From: Rheum nobile
Taxonomy: Eukaryota > Streptophyta > Magnoliopsida > Caryophyllales > Polygonaceae
Assembly (NCBI GenBank): GCA_027886185.1
Contig: WOAB01000041.1
Location: forward strand, 248,001 to 312,000
DNA: 64,000 bases
Direction: 5' to 3'
The position numbers and the translations under genes were made by a program. Under the pieces are notes generated by a model. That model did not search any database. It was given only the letters and a program-made list of their open reading frames with translations, and was not told the origin of the DNA. Every line of letters starts with the position of its first letter. Within the stretch, counting starts at the first letter, position 1. This document shows, in pieces, positions 42,705 through 55,631 of this stretch.

Positions 42705-44357
42705 TCTCTAAAGTATGTGTTCACTCAGAAGGAGCTGAATATGAGACAACGTCGCTGGTTAGAGCTACTCAAAGACTACGACATCGAATTGTTGTATCAT
42801 CCGGGCAAGGCTAATGTAGTAGCCGATGCATTGAGCCGGAAGACGCCGCACGAGACTGTAGTGGCTCTACTTACTGCTCAGACCAAGCTGAACCAAGGGT
42901 TGTGCGAGATTGAAGTCTTGTACGATCAGCGTAGAGGATATCTGAGCATGCTTGAGATTCAGGCCACGCTACTTGATCAAATCAGGGAGAAGCAGGTTGA
43001 TGATGTAGTCATTGTGAAGCTAAGCAGTAAAGTTATGGACGAGAAAGCTCTCGGTTTCGTGATTCAGGAAGATGGATCGCTCTGGTTTCAGGACCGGATC
43101 TGTGTGTCTGACGTTGATGGTCTTCGCCAGTTGGTGATGAATGAGGCCCATTCGTCAGCTTATTTTGTACATCCAGGCTCTAGCAAGATGTATAAGGACC
43201 TCAAAAAGAAATTCTGGTGGCCCAACATGAAGTGGGATGTAGCAGAGTTTGTGGCGAAATGCTTGACTTGTCAGAATGTCAAGATAGAACACCGCATACC
43301 AGGTGGTGAGTTGATACCTCTTCCAGTGCCAGAATGGAAATGGGAGGATATTGCTATGAATTTCGTCACGGGGCTGCCAAAGACTCAAAGCCAGAAGGAT
43401 GCTATATGGGTAATCATTGACAGGCTCACGAAGAGTGCTCACTTCGTGGCTATTAAGTCAATATGGGGAACCCAGAAGCTATCAGAAGTGTTCCTACACG
43501 AGATTGTCCGTTTGCATGGTACTCCAAAGACCATTGTATCGGATCGTGATGGTCGATTTATGTCGAGATTCTGGAAAGAACTCCACAAGGCCATGGGAAC
43601 CGAGTTGAGATTTAGTACTGCGTTTCATCCTCAGACGGATGGACAGTCTGAGAGGACCATCCATACCTTGGAAGATATGCTAAGAGCTTATACACTCGAT
43701 CGTCCGACTAGTTGGGAGAACAACCTGAGTCTGATTGAGTTCACGTACAACAACAGTTGGCATGCTACCATAAAGATGGCTCCATTCGAGGCTTTGTACG
43801 GTCGAAGGTGCAGATCTCCGATTTATTGGGATGAGAATGCCGACAAGGTTCTGCTCGAACCGGAATTAGTCGAAAGGACTGCCTCGGACATTGCTTTGAT
43901 AAGACAAAGGATGTTGACAACTCAGAGTCGACAAAAGTCTTATACAGATCTGAAGCGCAGGAATGTCGAGTTTGAGGTTGGTGACAAAGTGTTTGTCAGA
44001 GTATCGCCATCCAAGGGTGTGTTTAGATTCGGTAAGCGTGGGAAGTTTAACCCTCGCTACGTGGGACCATTTGAGATCCTTGACAGAGTGGGGTCTCTAG
44101 CGTATCGTTTGGCATTGCCGCCATCGGCACATCCAGTGCATAACGTATTCCACGTATCCTTATTGAGAAAGTACGTGCCAGATGAGTCTCATGTGCTGAG
44201 TTATGAAGACATCGAGATTCAGACAAATGGTACCTACGAGGAGATACCGGTGCGTATTCTCGAACACCGTGAGAAGCAGTTACGGAACAAGGTGGTACCA
44301 TTGGTACGGATTTTGTGGTCCAAGTCAGGAACTGAGGAGGTTACTTGGGAAACCTAG
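42705..44357 (+). pseudogene. element B RNase H tail, integrase and chromodomain
   Basis: Starts at KYVFTQKELNMRQRRWLELL and DALSRK (RNase H end), then the integrase zinc region (HPGSSKMYKDLKKKFWW, CLTCQNVK), the core domain (DRLTKSAHF, VSDRDGRFMSRFW, FHPQTDGQSERTI, giving the D..D..E pattern), a GPY/F-like YVGPFEILDRVG, and a C-terminal chromodomain (EEIPVRILEHREKQLRNK, VTWET). A TAG at 44355-44357 replaces a Trp seen in element A, cutting the last 17 or so residues (EEDMLRRFPELF). Fused in frame with gag by deletion. Confidence 0.9.
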
Positions 44358-44429
44358 GAGACTGAGGAAGATATGCTTAGACGCTTTCCCGAGCTATTTT
44401 CGGCCTAGTTTCGCGGTCGAAACCTTTTT

Positions 44430-44442
44430 AAGGGGGTAGTGT
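44430..44442 (+). other. element B outer polypurine tract
   Basis: AAGGGGGTAGTG lies directly before TGTAACGCC at 44443. The 5' LTR of B starts at the matching TGTAACGCC, so this tract was used at its last transposition. Confidence 0.7.
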
Positions 44443-44929
44443 TGTAACGCCTCGCTTTTTTTAGGTTATTCGGCCAAGTTTCGGGTCGAAACTTCTTTTA
44501 AGGGAGAAGTGATGTAATACCCCTCATTTTTAGTAAGGACATTTTTGTAATTTTTCAAACACTCGTACTGAAGTCGAATTAATTTCAGAGAAGTTTAGAC
44601 ATTCTGTTAAATGCTTGATCTCTGTAATAATTCCCTGAGTGGAATAAAATACATTCGATGTATTTTTGGGGTTAAAATATTTGTTCGGGTACAAATATAT
44701 TTAACTCGGGGTTAAAAACCATGCCTATACATTTTTCCCGGACGAAAGAGGCAGGAAATGGCCTTCGCCGCACCCGCGGTGGCATCAGTGTTTTTCTGCT
44801 CCGCCGGCTTTGATCGTCGCGCCGCCTGAGCTGCTTGTCCCATACGGTCGGGGGCGAGGCGGTTTGGGGTGCTGCTTGCTTGGCCTATAAAAGGAGAAGA
44901 CTTGGAGGCTGGGAAAGGCACCCAATCCG

Positions 44930-44996
<67 letters not shown>

Positions 44997-46820
44997 CCTC
45001 TTGTTCCATTGACGCCGGAAAGCTCAAGCTCTCGCCGGAAAAGCTTCGTTCTTCGCCAGAGCTCTTGTTAGAAGTGGTGGTGCTCTCAAGGTGGTCCTTT
45101 GGAAGTCCAAGGAATCCAGAAGTCGGAGCCACCACGAGTCGAGCCCCCGTCGTCTTCCCCGGTGAGGTTTTCTTCCTCGTCGTGTCGTCGGAGTTCTTCG
45201 TCCCCGACGACCGCACCCGCCACCGCACCCGCGGCAGAGCCACCGTACCCGCGGTGTGCCTGGGCGCTTGTGGTTATGGCTTGGGTTTTGTGGTCTCGAT
45301 TGGGATTTTCGTTCGCTTTTCTTTAGATTCGTACTATTTTATGTCGAATCTAACTTAGGGTTTCGTTATGGGTCGTTTCGTAGGGATCTGAAATCCGAGT
45401 TATGTCCCCGTTCCGGACCCAGAAACTCATCGTTCGATCGTTCGTCTGATCTAAGGCAAGTGGCGGTTCGCTCTTGCTTATCATTCCATATTTCTATTAA
45501 TTATCAATTGTTTAATTGTTAATTAAATTGGGATGAATTACTGGTTTCGTTGGGAACAGTTTTCTTAAAATGATACGATTAAAATGAATATTATAATAGG
45601 TTGTATATATTGCTAGAAACAACGATATTATATCTATTATTACCGTGATGGTATTATTGTGGATTTTTATGCGAACTTGAAATATAGTTAGCAGTGGATT
45701 TTTATGTGCACTTGAGATATAGTTAGCACGAGTATTCGTAGGAACGCTGCTTACCTTGAGAGGTAGCCGTTTCTTTATAACCCGGTGGATAGGATGTTCA
45801 AGCCCTAACACCGTTTCTCTAGTCATGACTATCCCCTATCTGAATATAGGGGAGGTGCACTTAGCCGACGTCAAACCTTTAGGGATTTATTCCCGACTAT
45901 ATATCTCTATATCCTGATGGATGAGATGATTATGATAAAAGCTTATAACGTAAATATACGTTTTGGAATTAAATAAGATAAGTGCCGTTATGCACATAAT
46001 TAATGAACCTTAGGGCGAGAAGTACAACTTGGAAACTCGTCCGGGACTTCGATTAGAGTAAGTCCACCTTCCAAATCTGAATTCGCATTGTGCGATGAGG
46101 TTGGTCGTGGACCCAAATAGTCAAGTCAGTTTTAAAACGCTTGTGTGAATTATAATGTTCCCAAACATTGTCATACTTTCCGATAAGACTCAATTCGTTG
46201 GAGTCTTCTCTTCATATGTTTCCTTAAGACTCTATCTTTCAGAGTCTTCTCTCGATCATATTGTTTCGTATATTTTTCTGTAGAAGTATTGAGGTTTACT
46301 ATCGTCATCGGCTTTCATTCGAGAAGCGATGGGTCTAACCTAATACGACTACTTAGAACCTTTTTGTTTTACCCTTGCATAACCTTTCATTAGACTAACC
46401 AACCGGTTATATTCCCTTGCATGGTTGGTTCGTGTCATCCGTCTCATACGACACATCAGATAAACGTCCGTTCCATGAAGGCTAGAAACGAAGATGGAGG
46501 CAAATGGAATTCTGAAGAGTTTTTATCAAGGTTAAGATCCTTGGCGGGTGATCGTTTCGATCAAGACCCTTGTGTCATTTATTTCTAAAGACTTTCGCTG
46601 TATTAAACATGTCTTATGTTAAGACTACTCTGTATTTCTGTTGTTTTTGGATATTGGATGTAACTCCAAGACTTTGATTTAATACGAAATGTTATGATAT
46701 TTCGTATTATAAATGTTGTTTTATGTTTTGTATAAACTGGTTAAGCCTTGGGTGACTTCAGATGTGGAATCTGAGGTCACTGGCGGTAATGCTTTCAAGG
46801 AGATATTTGGGGGTGTTACA
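44443..46820 (+). repeat. element B 3' LTR
   Basis: 2,378 bp, very similar to the 5' LTR with a shorter (CT)n (44932-44992) and a small deletion near 44755. TATA box at 44886-44893. An inner polypurine tract (AAGGGAGAAGTGA, 44500-44512) precedes a second LTR-type start at 44513. Confidence 0.95.
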
Positions 46821-46825
46821 CTTCA

Positions 46826-49800
46826 TGCCATCCGTCGTTAGTACATAGTAGATGCCTACACCGCTATTGAAGAGGAAATGTTACGTTGGATTAGGGACAA
46901 CCAGGCGCAGCTACGGGTAGATCTATACAACAACATTTGTGATGATGTTACCAAGGGTGATACAGATGCCAGAATAGTCGATAAATGAATAGTGCTCCCA
47001 TCTACCTACACAGGAAGCTCCCGATATATGATTCAGAATTACCAAGACGCAATGGCGCTATGTAGAGCATTCGGGAACCCTTCATTGTTCATAACATTCA
47101 CTGCTAACCCTAAATGGTTTGAGTCAGTTGAAATGCTTGAAGAATTAGAGGTCCAACACTCGAATGACAGGCCCGAAGTCATGAGCAGACTTTTTAGGCG
47201 CAAGGTGTGTCAGTTCATAAAAGATCTTAAAACACACGAGATATTTGGGCCCACAACGGCAGGTATGTCACCGCTAAAATGAAATGGTAGAAATCTTGCT
47301 TTTGGTTCATACCCGCAATTACTTACATACGGATGATATTGAAAGCATGTATCCCCTTATATTGACTTCCCTCTCTTTCTACATGTGTAGCTATATACAC
47401 TATTGAATTTCATAAACGCGGAATTCCCCATGCACATATACTCTTATGGTTGCACAAAGGAGGCAAGGCCAAAACAGGAGAGGACGTAGATGATTTCATT
47501 TCAGCTGAAATTCCATGCAAAGACACAGATCCGGAGGCGCATAAACTTGTGACTGAGCATATGTTGCATGGCCCATGCGGGGACACAAACCCTAATGCAC
47601 CGTGCATGCACAATGGGAAATGTAACAAACGCTTTCCTAAGCCCTACTATGCAGAAACAACGCTTGACGAGGATGGATTTCCAGTTTATCGGCGTAGAAA
47701 CAATGGAACTACAGTGAAGAAAGGGCGAGCCACATTCACCAACAACCATGTTGTGCCATATAACCGGTACTTACTACTGAAATATGGTGCGCACATCAAT
47801 GTCGAGTGGTGCAATAGAACAAGAGCCAGCAATTACCTGTTCAAGTATATAACCAAGGGTCCAGACAAGGCGATTGCCGTCTTCCTGCAGAAAGATTCAC
47901 AAGCACACGGAAGTGACGCTACCAAAATCCCCGGCGTAAATGAGATCAAGCAATACTTAGATTGCCGCTACTTATCTGCCTGTGAGGCAGTTTGGCGTAT
48001 TTATGGGTTCGACATTCATTACAGTTGGCCTGCTGTAATACGGCTGACATTCCATCTCCCAGAGCAAAACTCAGTAATAATGTCGGATGCTCAGAACCGC
48101 CAACTGTGATACACCGAGAAGGAGTGCAATCTACAATGTTTACAGAGTAGTTTACCCTCAAATGTAGAGATGATGACGCACGGAAATTGAAGTATGCAGA
48201 AATACCCAGACATTACACATGGGATGCATCACAGAAGGTGTGGGGGCCAAGGCGAAATCTCAAACCGATTGGGAGAATTATGTATGCCTATCCCGCCTCC
48301 GGCGAAAGGTATTACCTACGCATACTGCTGAATGTTGTTGCAAGACCTCGAACCTTTGAAGAAATCCGGACAGTGAATGGAAAACAATATGACACCTTCA
48401 GGCAAGCGTGCTATGCTCGTGGAATGCTCAAGGAAGACAATGAGTGGACCGCCGCAATCAAAGAAGCACAAGTATGGGCAACAGGGGTACAACTGCGAGA
48501 TTTGTTTGTCACGATCCTGACTTTTTGTGAAGTGACCGATCCGGGGAAACTGTGGGACATCAATTGGGTTGCGTTATCAAAAGACATACTATACCGGAAA
48601 AGAAGAGACTTCAAATTCCCGACCTTAGAGCTCAATGAAAACTAGCTAAAAAACTACTGTTTGCTTGACATTGAAGAGCTCCTTGCCAAAAATGGGAAAA
48701 CATTGGCTGACTACCCGGGAATACCGATGCCAGATAAACAACTTCTCACAACAATGGACAATCGGCTTATAAGAGAGGAACTCTCCTACAATGCAAAGAA
48801 AATGGGAGAGTTGCATGCGGCCATGTTCGATTCACGGAATGCGGACCAACGAGCAATCTACGACAAGGTAATGAATGCAGTGAATAAGCAAACCGGAGAG
48901 TTCTTCTTCATTTATGGGGCAGGCGGAACAAGGAAAACTTATCTCTACAAGACAGTAATGGCCCACATAAGATCACAAGGGAACATCGTTCTTGCCGTAG
49001 CATCGTCAGGTACGTACTCAACTACTGCCTTCATACACAAAAACAGATACATCGCACATTCCATTACGCTCACATCTAACAATTTTGTTTCGCACAGGTA
49101 TTGCTTCCCTTCTATTACCAGGCGACCGGACAACCCACAACAGGTTTCTAATCCCAATCGAGTTGCTTGATAATAGCACATGTGGTATTAAACAAAACAC
49201 TCAATTAGCACACCTGATGCATGAAATCAAGCTGATTATTTGGGATGAGGCTCCAATGACTCATAGAAATGCATTCGAGGCATTGAACAGAACATTGCAA
49301 GACATCCAAAGCATCAAATATGGCAACAACAAACACAAGTTGTTTGGCGGTATAACAGTACTACTGGGAGGAGATTTTAGGCAAATATTACCAATAATTA
49401 CCAAAGGGAAACGACAAGACATTATTCAGGCTTGCATCAGCAACTCACCTATTTGGAGCCATTGTCAAGTTCTCACGTTAACAAAGAGCATGAGGGTGAA
49501 TGACCAGCAGGCCAATGGGGAGATTGACATCCATAAACAACAATTCAACAAATGGATTCAAAAGATCGGAGATGGAAATACTGAAGCAATCGCGCTAGAC
49601 AATGAAGAAGAAGAAACATGGACTGAGATCCCACAAGAGTTCATAATCGGACCAGGGACAAATCCGATTGAGCAGCTAATTGCCAGAGTCTTTCCAGATT
49701 TCATGGCAAAAGAAACCAACCCGTCATACCTCCAAGACAGAGTTATCCTAACCCCTTTAAATGAAGATGCAGATCAGATAAACCGCTACATGTTCAACCG

Positions 49801-50322
49801 TCTGCACGGCCAAATGAGGACATACAAAAGCGCTGATGAAATTTGCAAGACATCTACCGATATGGCTGAACAAGAGCATTTGTACCCACCTGAATTCTTG
49901 AACAGCCAAGATTTACCTGGTACAGTTCGCTTACATTTACATACACTATGCCTAATAAGTTGTAAACTCATCAACTAATGAAAATAACATGGACACTAAA
50001 TTACAGGAATCCCACCACACGCACTTGAATTGAAGAAAGGGTTGCCGGTGATGCTTCTAAGAAATGTAAACCCTTCACAAGGACTGTGCAATGGCACCCG
50101 TCTCATCATTACGCATTTGGGGGAGTGGGTGGTTGAGGCTGAGATTATTACTGGCACGTGCGTAGGAAATAAAGTCCTAATTCCTAGGATAACACTAAAC
50201 GCCACCTAATCTAAATGGCCATTCATCATGAAACGTCGTCAATTCCCACTAAAAGCTTGCTATGCTATGACTATCAATAAAACTCAGGCGCAATCACTCA
50301 AGCATGTGGGGTTGTATTTACC
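46826..50322 (+). pseudogene. Helitron 2 RepHel: HUH nuclease and helicase, first part
   Basis: Exons to 47262, 47391-49009, 49098-49919 and from 50006, with introns GT..AG in conserved places. Domains: a segment with DAYTAIEEEMLRWIR; Helitron_like_N (VLPSTYTGSSRYMIQNYQ); the HUH histidines in RGIPHAHILLWL; the Y2 motif with both tyrosines, NYLFKYITKG; a PIF1-type helicase with Walker A FIYGAGGTRKT (Arg in place of the Gly before the Lys), Walker B IIWDEAPM, LLGGDFRQILP, and MTINKTQAQS. RepHel cuts and unwinds DNA for rolling-circle transposition. Lesions: TGA near 46986, TGA near 48107 with a frame change before KYAEIPRHYTW, TAG near 48643, TAA near 50207. Element A interrupts the last exon after VGLYLP; it resumes at 61387. 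Confidence 0.9.
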
Positions 50323-52679
50323 TGTAACACCCCCAAATATTTCCTTGAAAGTATTATCGCCAGTGACCTCAGATTCCACATCCGAAGCCACCCAAGGCTT
50401 AACCAATTTATACAATATATAAAACACACTGATAATATGAAATATCATAATCTTTATTGAAACCAAAGTCTCGGAATTACATCCGTAAATCCCAAATATA
50501 ACAGAAATACAGAATACGTTTAATACAGCGGAAGTCTTTTAAATAAATAACATAAGGTCTTGATCGAAGCGATCATCCGCCTAGGATCTTCAACCTGGAT
50601 AAAACTCTTAAAAACTTCATATGCCTTCATAGTCGGATTCTAGCCTTCACGGAACGGTAGTTTACCTGATGTGCCGTATGAGACGGATGACACCAGCCAA
50701 CCATGCAAGGGAAAGATAACCGGTTGGTTAGTCTAATGAAAGACTATACAAGGGTAAAACAGAAAGGTTCTAAGGTAGTCGTATTAGGTTAGACCCATCG
50801 CTTCTCGAATGAAAGCCGATGACGATAGTAAACCTCAATACTTCTACAGGAATATACGAAACAGAAAGAACAAGAGAAGACTCCTAAAGATCGAGTCTAC
50901 TGGAAATGTATGAAGAGAAGACTCCAAGAGATTGAGTCTTATCGGAAAGTATGACAACTGTTCAGGACCATTATAATTTCACACAAGCGTTTAAAAAGAC
51001 TTGACCATTTGGGTCTACGACCAACCTCACCGCGTAGTGCGAATTCAGATTTGGAAGGAGGACTTACTCTAATCGAAGTCCAGACGAGTTTCCAAGTTGT
51101 ACTTCTCGCCCAAGGTTCATTAATTATGTGCATAGCGGTACTTATCTTATTTTAGTGACAAAGCGTACATTTACGTTATAAGCTTTTAGAATATATCATA
51201 TCATCGCGAGAGATATCGAAGGGAATAAATCCCGAGTGTCGGCACCAGCTGTGTGCACCTACCCTGAGTAAGGGTACGGTCATGACCAGAGAGAGTACTA
51301 GGGAAAAATCCTCCTAGCACCAGTTATAAAGAAACAAGTAGACCTCGCAAGGTACATAGCATTCCTACGAATACTCGTTCTAACTAAACAGTTCAGATCA
51401 CACAATAGTCCATATCAATACCATCATGGTAATAACAGATATAATAGCGTTGTTTCTAGCAATATATACAACCTATTATAATATCATGTTTTAATCGTAT
51501 TATTCATAAAATCTGTTCCCAAACGAAAACAATAGTTCATCCTAATTTAATTAACAATTAAACAATTGATAATTAATGGAAATATGGAATGATAAGCAAG
51601 AGAGAACCGCCACTTGCCTTAATCTAGACGAACAATTGAGCGACGACGGGTTTCTAGGTCCGGAACGGGAACGGAAGACGGATTACAGATTCCTACGACA
51701 ATGACCCATAACGAAACCCTAGGTTAGATTCGACAATAAAATGGTACGAATATAAGAAGGAACGAACGAAATCGAAAGAACGAAGGTCCCGACCGAGATT
51801 GGCATGCCCAAGGCCACGATCGCGATTGCCAGAGCAATCCGCGGTCGCGACAGGGATTCCGCGGTCGCGGCCGTCGAGGACAAGGCCACCGCGGGTGTCA
51901 TGACAGTGGCCACGGACGCGGCCGACCTTGTCACTGCCGCGGTCGCGGCAGTTCATGTCCGCGGTCGCGGTTATGAACTCCGATGACTCTAAATGGAGAA
52001 AATCTCACCGGCGACGACGCGACGGGGCTCGATTCGAGGGGGCTTCGACTCCAACCTTCCTTGTGCCTCCAATGCACCACTCCAAGGCTGCTACAACTCC
52101 CGACAAGGCCTCCGGCGACACTTCGAAGATTCCGGCGAGGCTTGGAACTCCGGCGAGCAAGAAAACGAACGAGAGAGAGAGAGAGAGATATCAGATTTGG
52201 GTGCCCTTAAACCCTCCCAAATTGACTCTATTTATAGCCCAAAGAAGGATCTATCCCAGCCCAGATCAACGGCGAGTCAGACGATCAACGGTAGCGCAAA
52301 CGGCGAGGCTCTACAGACGACGCGACGTTGGCGTGTTGGAGTTTTCCGCGGTCGCGGAAAATTCCTGTGCCCAGCCCTTCTGAAACCCATTTTTTCGCGG
52401 TCGCGAAAATGCTGCCGCGGTCGCGGAAATGCCTTTTCCGCGTCTGTTTGCCCGGGGAAAGGTTTGGCATGGGTTTTAAACCCCGGATTAAATATATTTG
52501 TACCCAAACAAATATTCTAAGCCCCGAAAATACGTCGAATGTATTTTATACCACTCAAAGAAGTAATACAGAGATCAAACATGTTACAGAAAATCCAAAC
52601 TTCTCCAAAATGACACGATCACAGAACGAGGGTTGGGAAAATTACCCAAATACCCTTACTAAAAATGAGGGGTATTACA
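50323..52679 (-). repeat. element A 3' LTR
   Basis: 2,357 bp. It carries about seven GCGGTCGCGG cores (between 51839 and 52430) and a TATA box (TATAAATA on the minus strand, 52229-52236) followed by a short (CT)n. It contains about 78 bp (near 51195-51275) absent from the other LTR. Confidence 0.95.
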
Positions 52680-52749
52680 TCACTTCCTCCTAAAAAGAAG
52701 TTTCGACCCCGAAACTTGGCCGAAAACCAAAAAAAAATGGGGCGTTACA
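52680..52749 (-). other. element A tandem polypurine tracts and alternative LTR start
   Basis: On the minus strand an outer purine tract (AAGGGGTAGTGA) precedes TGTAACGCC at 52749, and 70 bp later an inner tract (AGGAGGAAGTGA) precedes the LTR start at 52679. The 5' LTR of A begins at the inner start, TGTAATACC. Confidence 0.75.
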
Positions 52750-52782
52750 TCACTACCCCTTAAAAAGGTTTCGACCCTGAAA

Positions 52783-53838
52783 CTAGGCCGAAAACAGCTC
52801 AGGAAAACGGCTAAGCATATCCTCCTCAGTCTCCCAGGTTTCCCAAGTAACCTCTTCAGATCCAGACTTAGACCAAAGAATCCGTACTAATGATACTACC
52901 TTGTTTCGCAATTGCTTCTCGCGACGCTCGAGAATACGCACAGGTATCTCTTCGTAGGTACCATTTGCCTGAATCTCGATGTCTTCATAACTCAGCACAT
53001 GAGACGCATCTGACACGTACTTTCTCAACAAGGATACGTGGAAAACGTTATGCACTGGATGTGCCGACGGCGGCAATGACAAACGATACGCTAGAGACCC
53101 CACCCTGTCAAGGATCTCAAACGGTCCCACGTAGCGAGGGTTAAGCTTTCCACGCTTGTCGAACCTGAACACACCCTTGGATGGTGACACCTTGACAAAC
53201 ACCTTGTCACTAACCTCGAATTCGACATTCCTGTGCTTCAGATCTGCGTAGGACTTCTGTCGACTCTGAGCTGTCAACATCCTCTGTCGGATCAACGCAA
53301 TGTCCAAGGCAGTCCTTTCGACTAACTCCGGTCCGAGCAGAACCTTGTCGGCATTCTCATCCCAACAAATCGGAGATCTGCACCTTCGACCGTACAAAGC
53401 CTCGAATGGAGCCATCTTAATGGTAGCATACCAGCTATTGTTGTACGTGAACTCAATTAGACTTAGGTTGTTCTCCCAACTAGTCGGACGATCAAGTACA
53501 CAACCTCTCAGCATATCTTCCAATGTCTGGATGGTCCTCTCAGACTGTCCATCCGTCTGAGGATGAAACGCAGTACTGAACCTCCACTCGGTTCCCATGG
53601 CCTTGTGGAGTTCCTTCCAGAATCTCGACATGAATCGACCATCACGATCTGATACAATGGTCTTTGGTGTACCATGCAAACGGATAATCTCGTGTAGTAA
53701 CACTTCCGATAGCTTCTGGGTTCCCCATGTTGACTTGATAGCCACGAAGTGAGCACTCTTCGTGAGCCTGTCAATGATTACCCATATCGCATCCTTTTGA
53801 CTTTGAGTCTTTGGCAGCCCTATGACGAAATCCATAGC
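52783..53838 (-). pseudogene. element A integrase core and chromodomain
   Basis: Contains DRLTKSAHF, VSDRDGRFMSRFWKELH, FHPQTDGQSERTIQ (catalytic D, D, E), APFEALYGRRCRSP, YVGPFEILDRVGS, HNVFHVSLLRKYV and a chromodomain (EEIPVRILERREKQLRN, EEDMLSRFPELF) that would direct insertion to particular chromatin. The frame is open over 350 codons but is separated from the upstream frame by a TAG near 53849 where the family has Trp (PEWK.EDI). Confidence 0.95.
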
Positions 53839-53847
53839 AATGTCCTC

Positions 53848-54945
53848 CTATTTCCACTCTGGCACTGGAAGAGGTAGCAATTCACCACTTGGTCTACGGT
53901 GTTCTATCTTGATTTTCTGACAAGTCAAGCATTTCGCCACAAATTCCGCTACATCCCACTTCATGTTGGGCCACCAGAATTTCTTTCTGAGGTCTTTGTA
54001 CATCTTGCTAGAGCCTGGATGTACAGAATAAGCTGACGAATGGGCCTCCTTCATCACCAACTGATGAAGGCCATCAACGCCAGGCACACAAATTCGGTCA
54101 TGAAACCAGAGTGATCCATCCTCCTGAATCACGAATCCGGGAGCTTTCCCGTCCATCACTTCACTGCTTAGCTTTACCAAGACCACGTCATCAACCTGCT
54201 TCTCCCTGATCTGATCAAGTAGCGTAGCTTGAATCTCAAGCATACTCAGGTATCCTCGATGCTGATCGTACAAGACTTCAATCTCGCACAACCCTTGGTT
54301 CAGTTTGGTATGAGCAGTGAGTAGAGCCACTACCGTCTCGTGCGGCGTCTTCCGGCTCAATGCATCGGCTACTACATTAGCTTTGACCGGATGATACAAC
54401 AACTCGATGTCGTAGTCTTTGAGTAGCTCTAACCAGCGACGTTGTCTCATATTCAGCTCCTTTTGAGTGAACACGTACTTGAGACTCTTATGATCGGTGA
54501 AGACTTGGCACCTCACACCATAGAGATAGTGCCTCCAAATCTTCAACGCAAATACAACAACTTCTAACTCCATATCATGCGTCGGATAGTTTGCCTCATA
54601 GGTTTTCAATTGTCGAGATGCGTACGCAATAACTTTTCCTTTTTGCATTAGTACGCACCCTAACCCATTCTTTGAAGCATCACTATAGACCACATAACCA
54701 TCATTCCCTTCCGATAGCGCTAATACTGGTGCGGAGGTCAGACACTTCTTCAGTTTCTGAAAACTAGTCTCGCACTTGTCATTCCAGACAAACTTCTTAT
54801 GGACCTTGCAGAGCAAACCGGTCATAGGTAGAGCGATCTTAGAAAATCCTTCTACGAACCGTCTATAATATCCAACGAGTCCTAAGAAACTGCGCACCTC
54901 CTTCACATTCTGAGGCCGCTTCCAGTCGGCTACCGCTTCAATCTT
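53848..54945 (-). pseudogene. element A RT thumb, RNase H and integrase zinc region
   Basis: Contains EVRSFLGLVGYYRRF (RT connection), VYSDASKNGLGCVLMQ (RNase H first Asp), DHKSLKYVFTQKELN, DALSRK, HPGSSKMYKDLRKKFWW and CLTCQKIK (integrase HHCC). A TAG near 54946 splits it from the RT catalytic part. Confidence 0.95.
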
Positions 54946-55623
54946 CTAGGGATCAACCATGACCCCATCATCATTGATCACATGGCCTAAGAAAGCCACT
55001 TCCTTGATCCAGAAGTCACACTTAGACAACTTTGCGTACAACTCATTCTGTCTAAGGACTGACAATGTGATCCAAAGATGTTCCTCGTGAGCCTCCTCAC
55101 TCGGGGAATAGATCAAAATATCGTCGATGAAGACCACCACGAACTTATCCAGGTATTGGTGGAAACATCGATGCATCAGATCCATGAAGACCGCCAGAGC
55201 ATTGGTAAGGCCAAATGGCATGACTACGAACTCATAGTGGCCATACCTCGTCCGGAACACAGTTCTCGGAATGTCTTCCTCACGAATCCTGAGCTGATGG
55301 TAACCAGATCTCAGATCGATCTTGGAAAAGACTTTTGCTCCCTGCAATTGATCCAACAGATCATCAATCCTTGGCAACGGATACTTGTTCTTGATTGTGA
55401 CTTTATTCAACTCTCGATAGTCGATACAAAGTCGGAATGATCCATCCTTCTTCTTGAAGAACAAAACCGGAGTGCCCCAAGGCGATGCACTCGGCCTTAT
55501 ATATCCTTTCTCAAGAAGGTCCTCGAGTTGTTTCTTCAACTCTTGCATCTCAGCTGGAGCCATCCGGTACGGTGCCTTGGATATTGGCACGGTACCAGGC
55601 TCGAGATCAATGGTAAACTCCAC
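54946..55623 (-). pseudogene. element A reverse transcriptase
   Basis: Contains APYRMAPAEMQELKKQL, GYIRPSASPWGTPVLF, SFRLCIDYRELN, FSKIDLRSGYHQ, MPFGLTNA and the catalytic VVVFIDDILIYS (Asp pair). The frame continues upstream in another phase: the RT start (DIPVIREFPDVFPEEIPG in the correct frame) is out of phase with protease because of a small indel near 55715. Confidence 0.95.
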
Positions 55624-55631
55624 GTCACGAC

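Larger units (their letters stand above)
37861..46820 (+). mobile_element. Ty3/gypsy chromovirus, element B
   Basis: LTRs 37861-40323 and 44443-46820 begin TGTAACGCC and end GTGTTACA. The 5-bp duplication CTTCA lies at 37856-37860 and 46821-46825. The interior is short (4.1 kb): an acidic pre-gag ORF, a broken gag, then integrase and chromodomain; protease, reverse transcriptase and most of RNase H are deleted. The integrase with a C-terminal chromodomain, long LTRs and iMet primer site point to a Tekay/Del-like lineage. It is inserted in Helitron 2. Confidence 0.95.

Noticed and set aside
51693..52520. Frames rich in Arg/Ala in the element A LTRs
   Set aside because: They are translations of GCGGTCGCGG repeats inside the LTR; the corresponding positions at 60422-61110 repeat the pattern with different stops.
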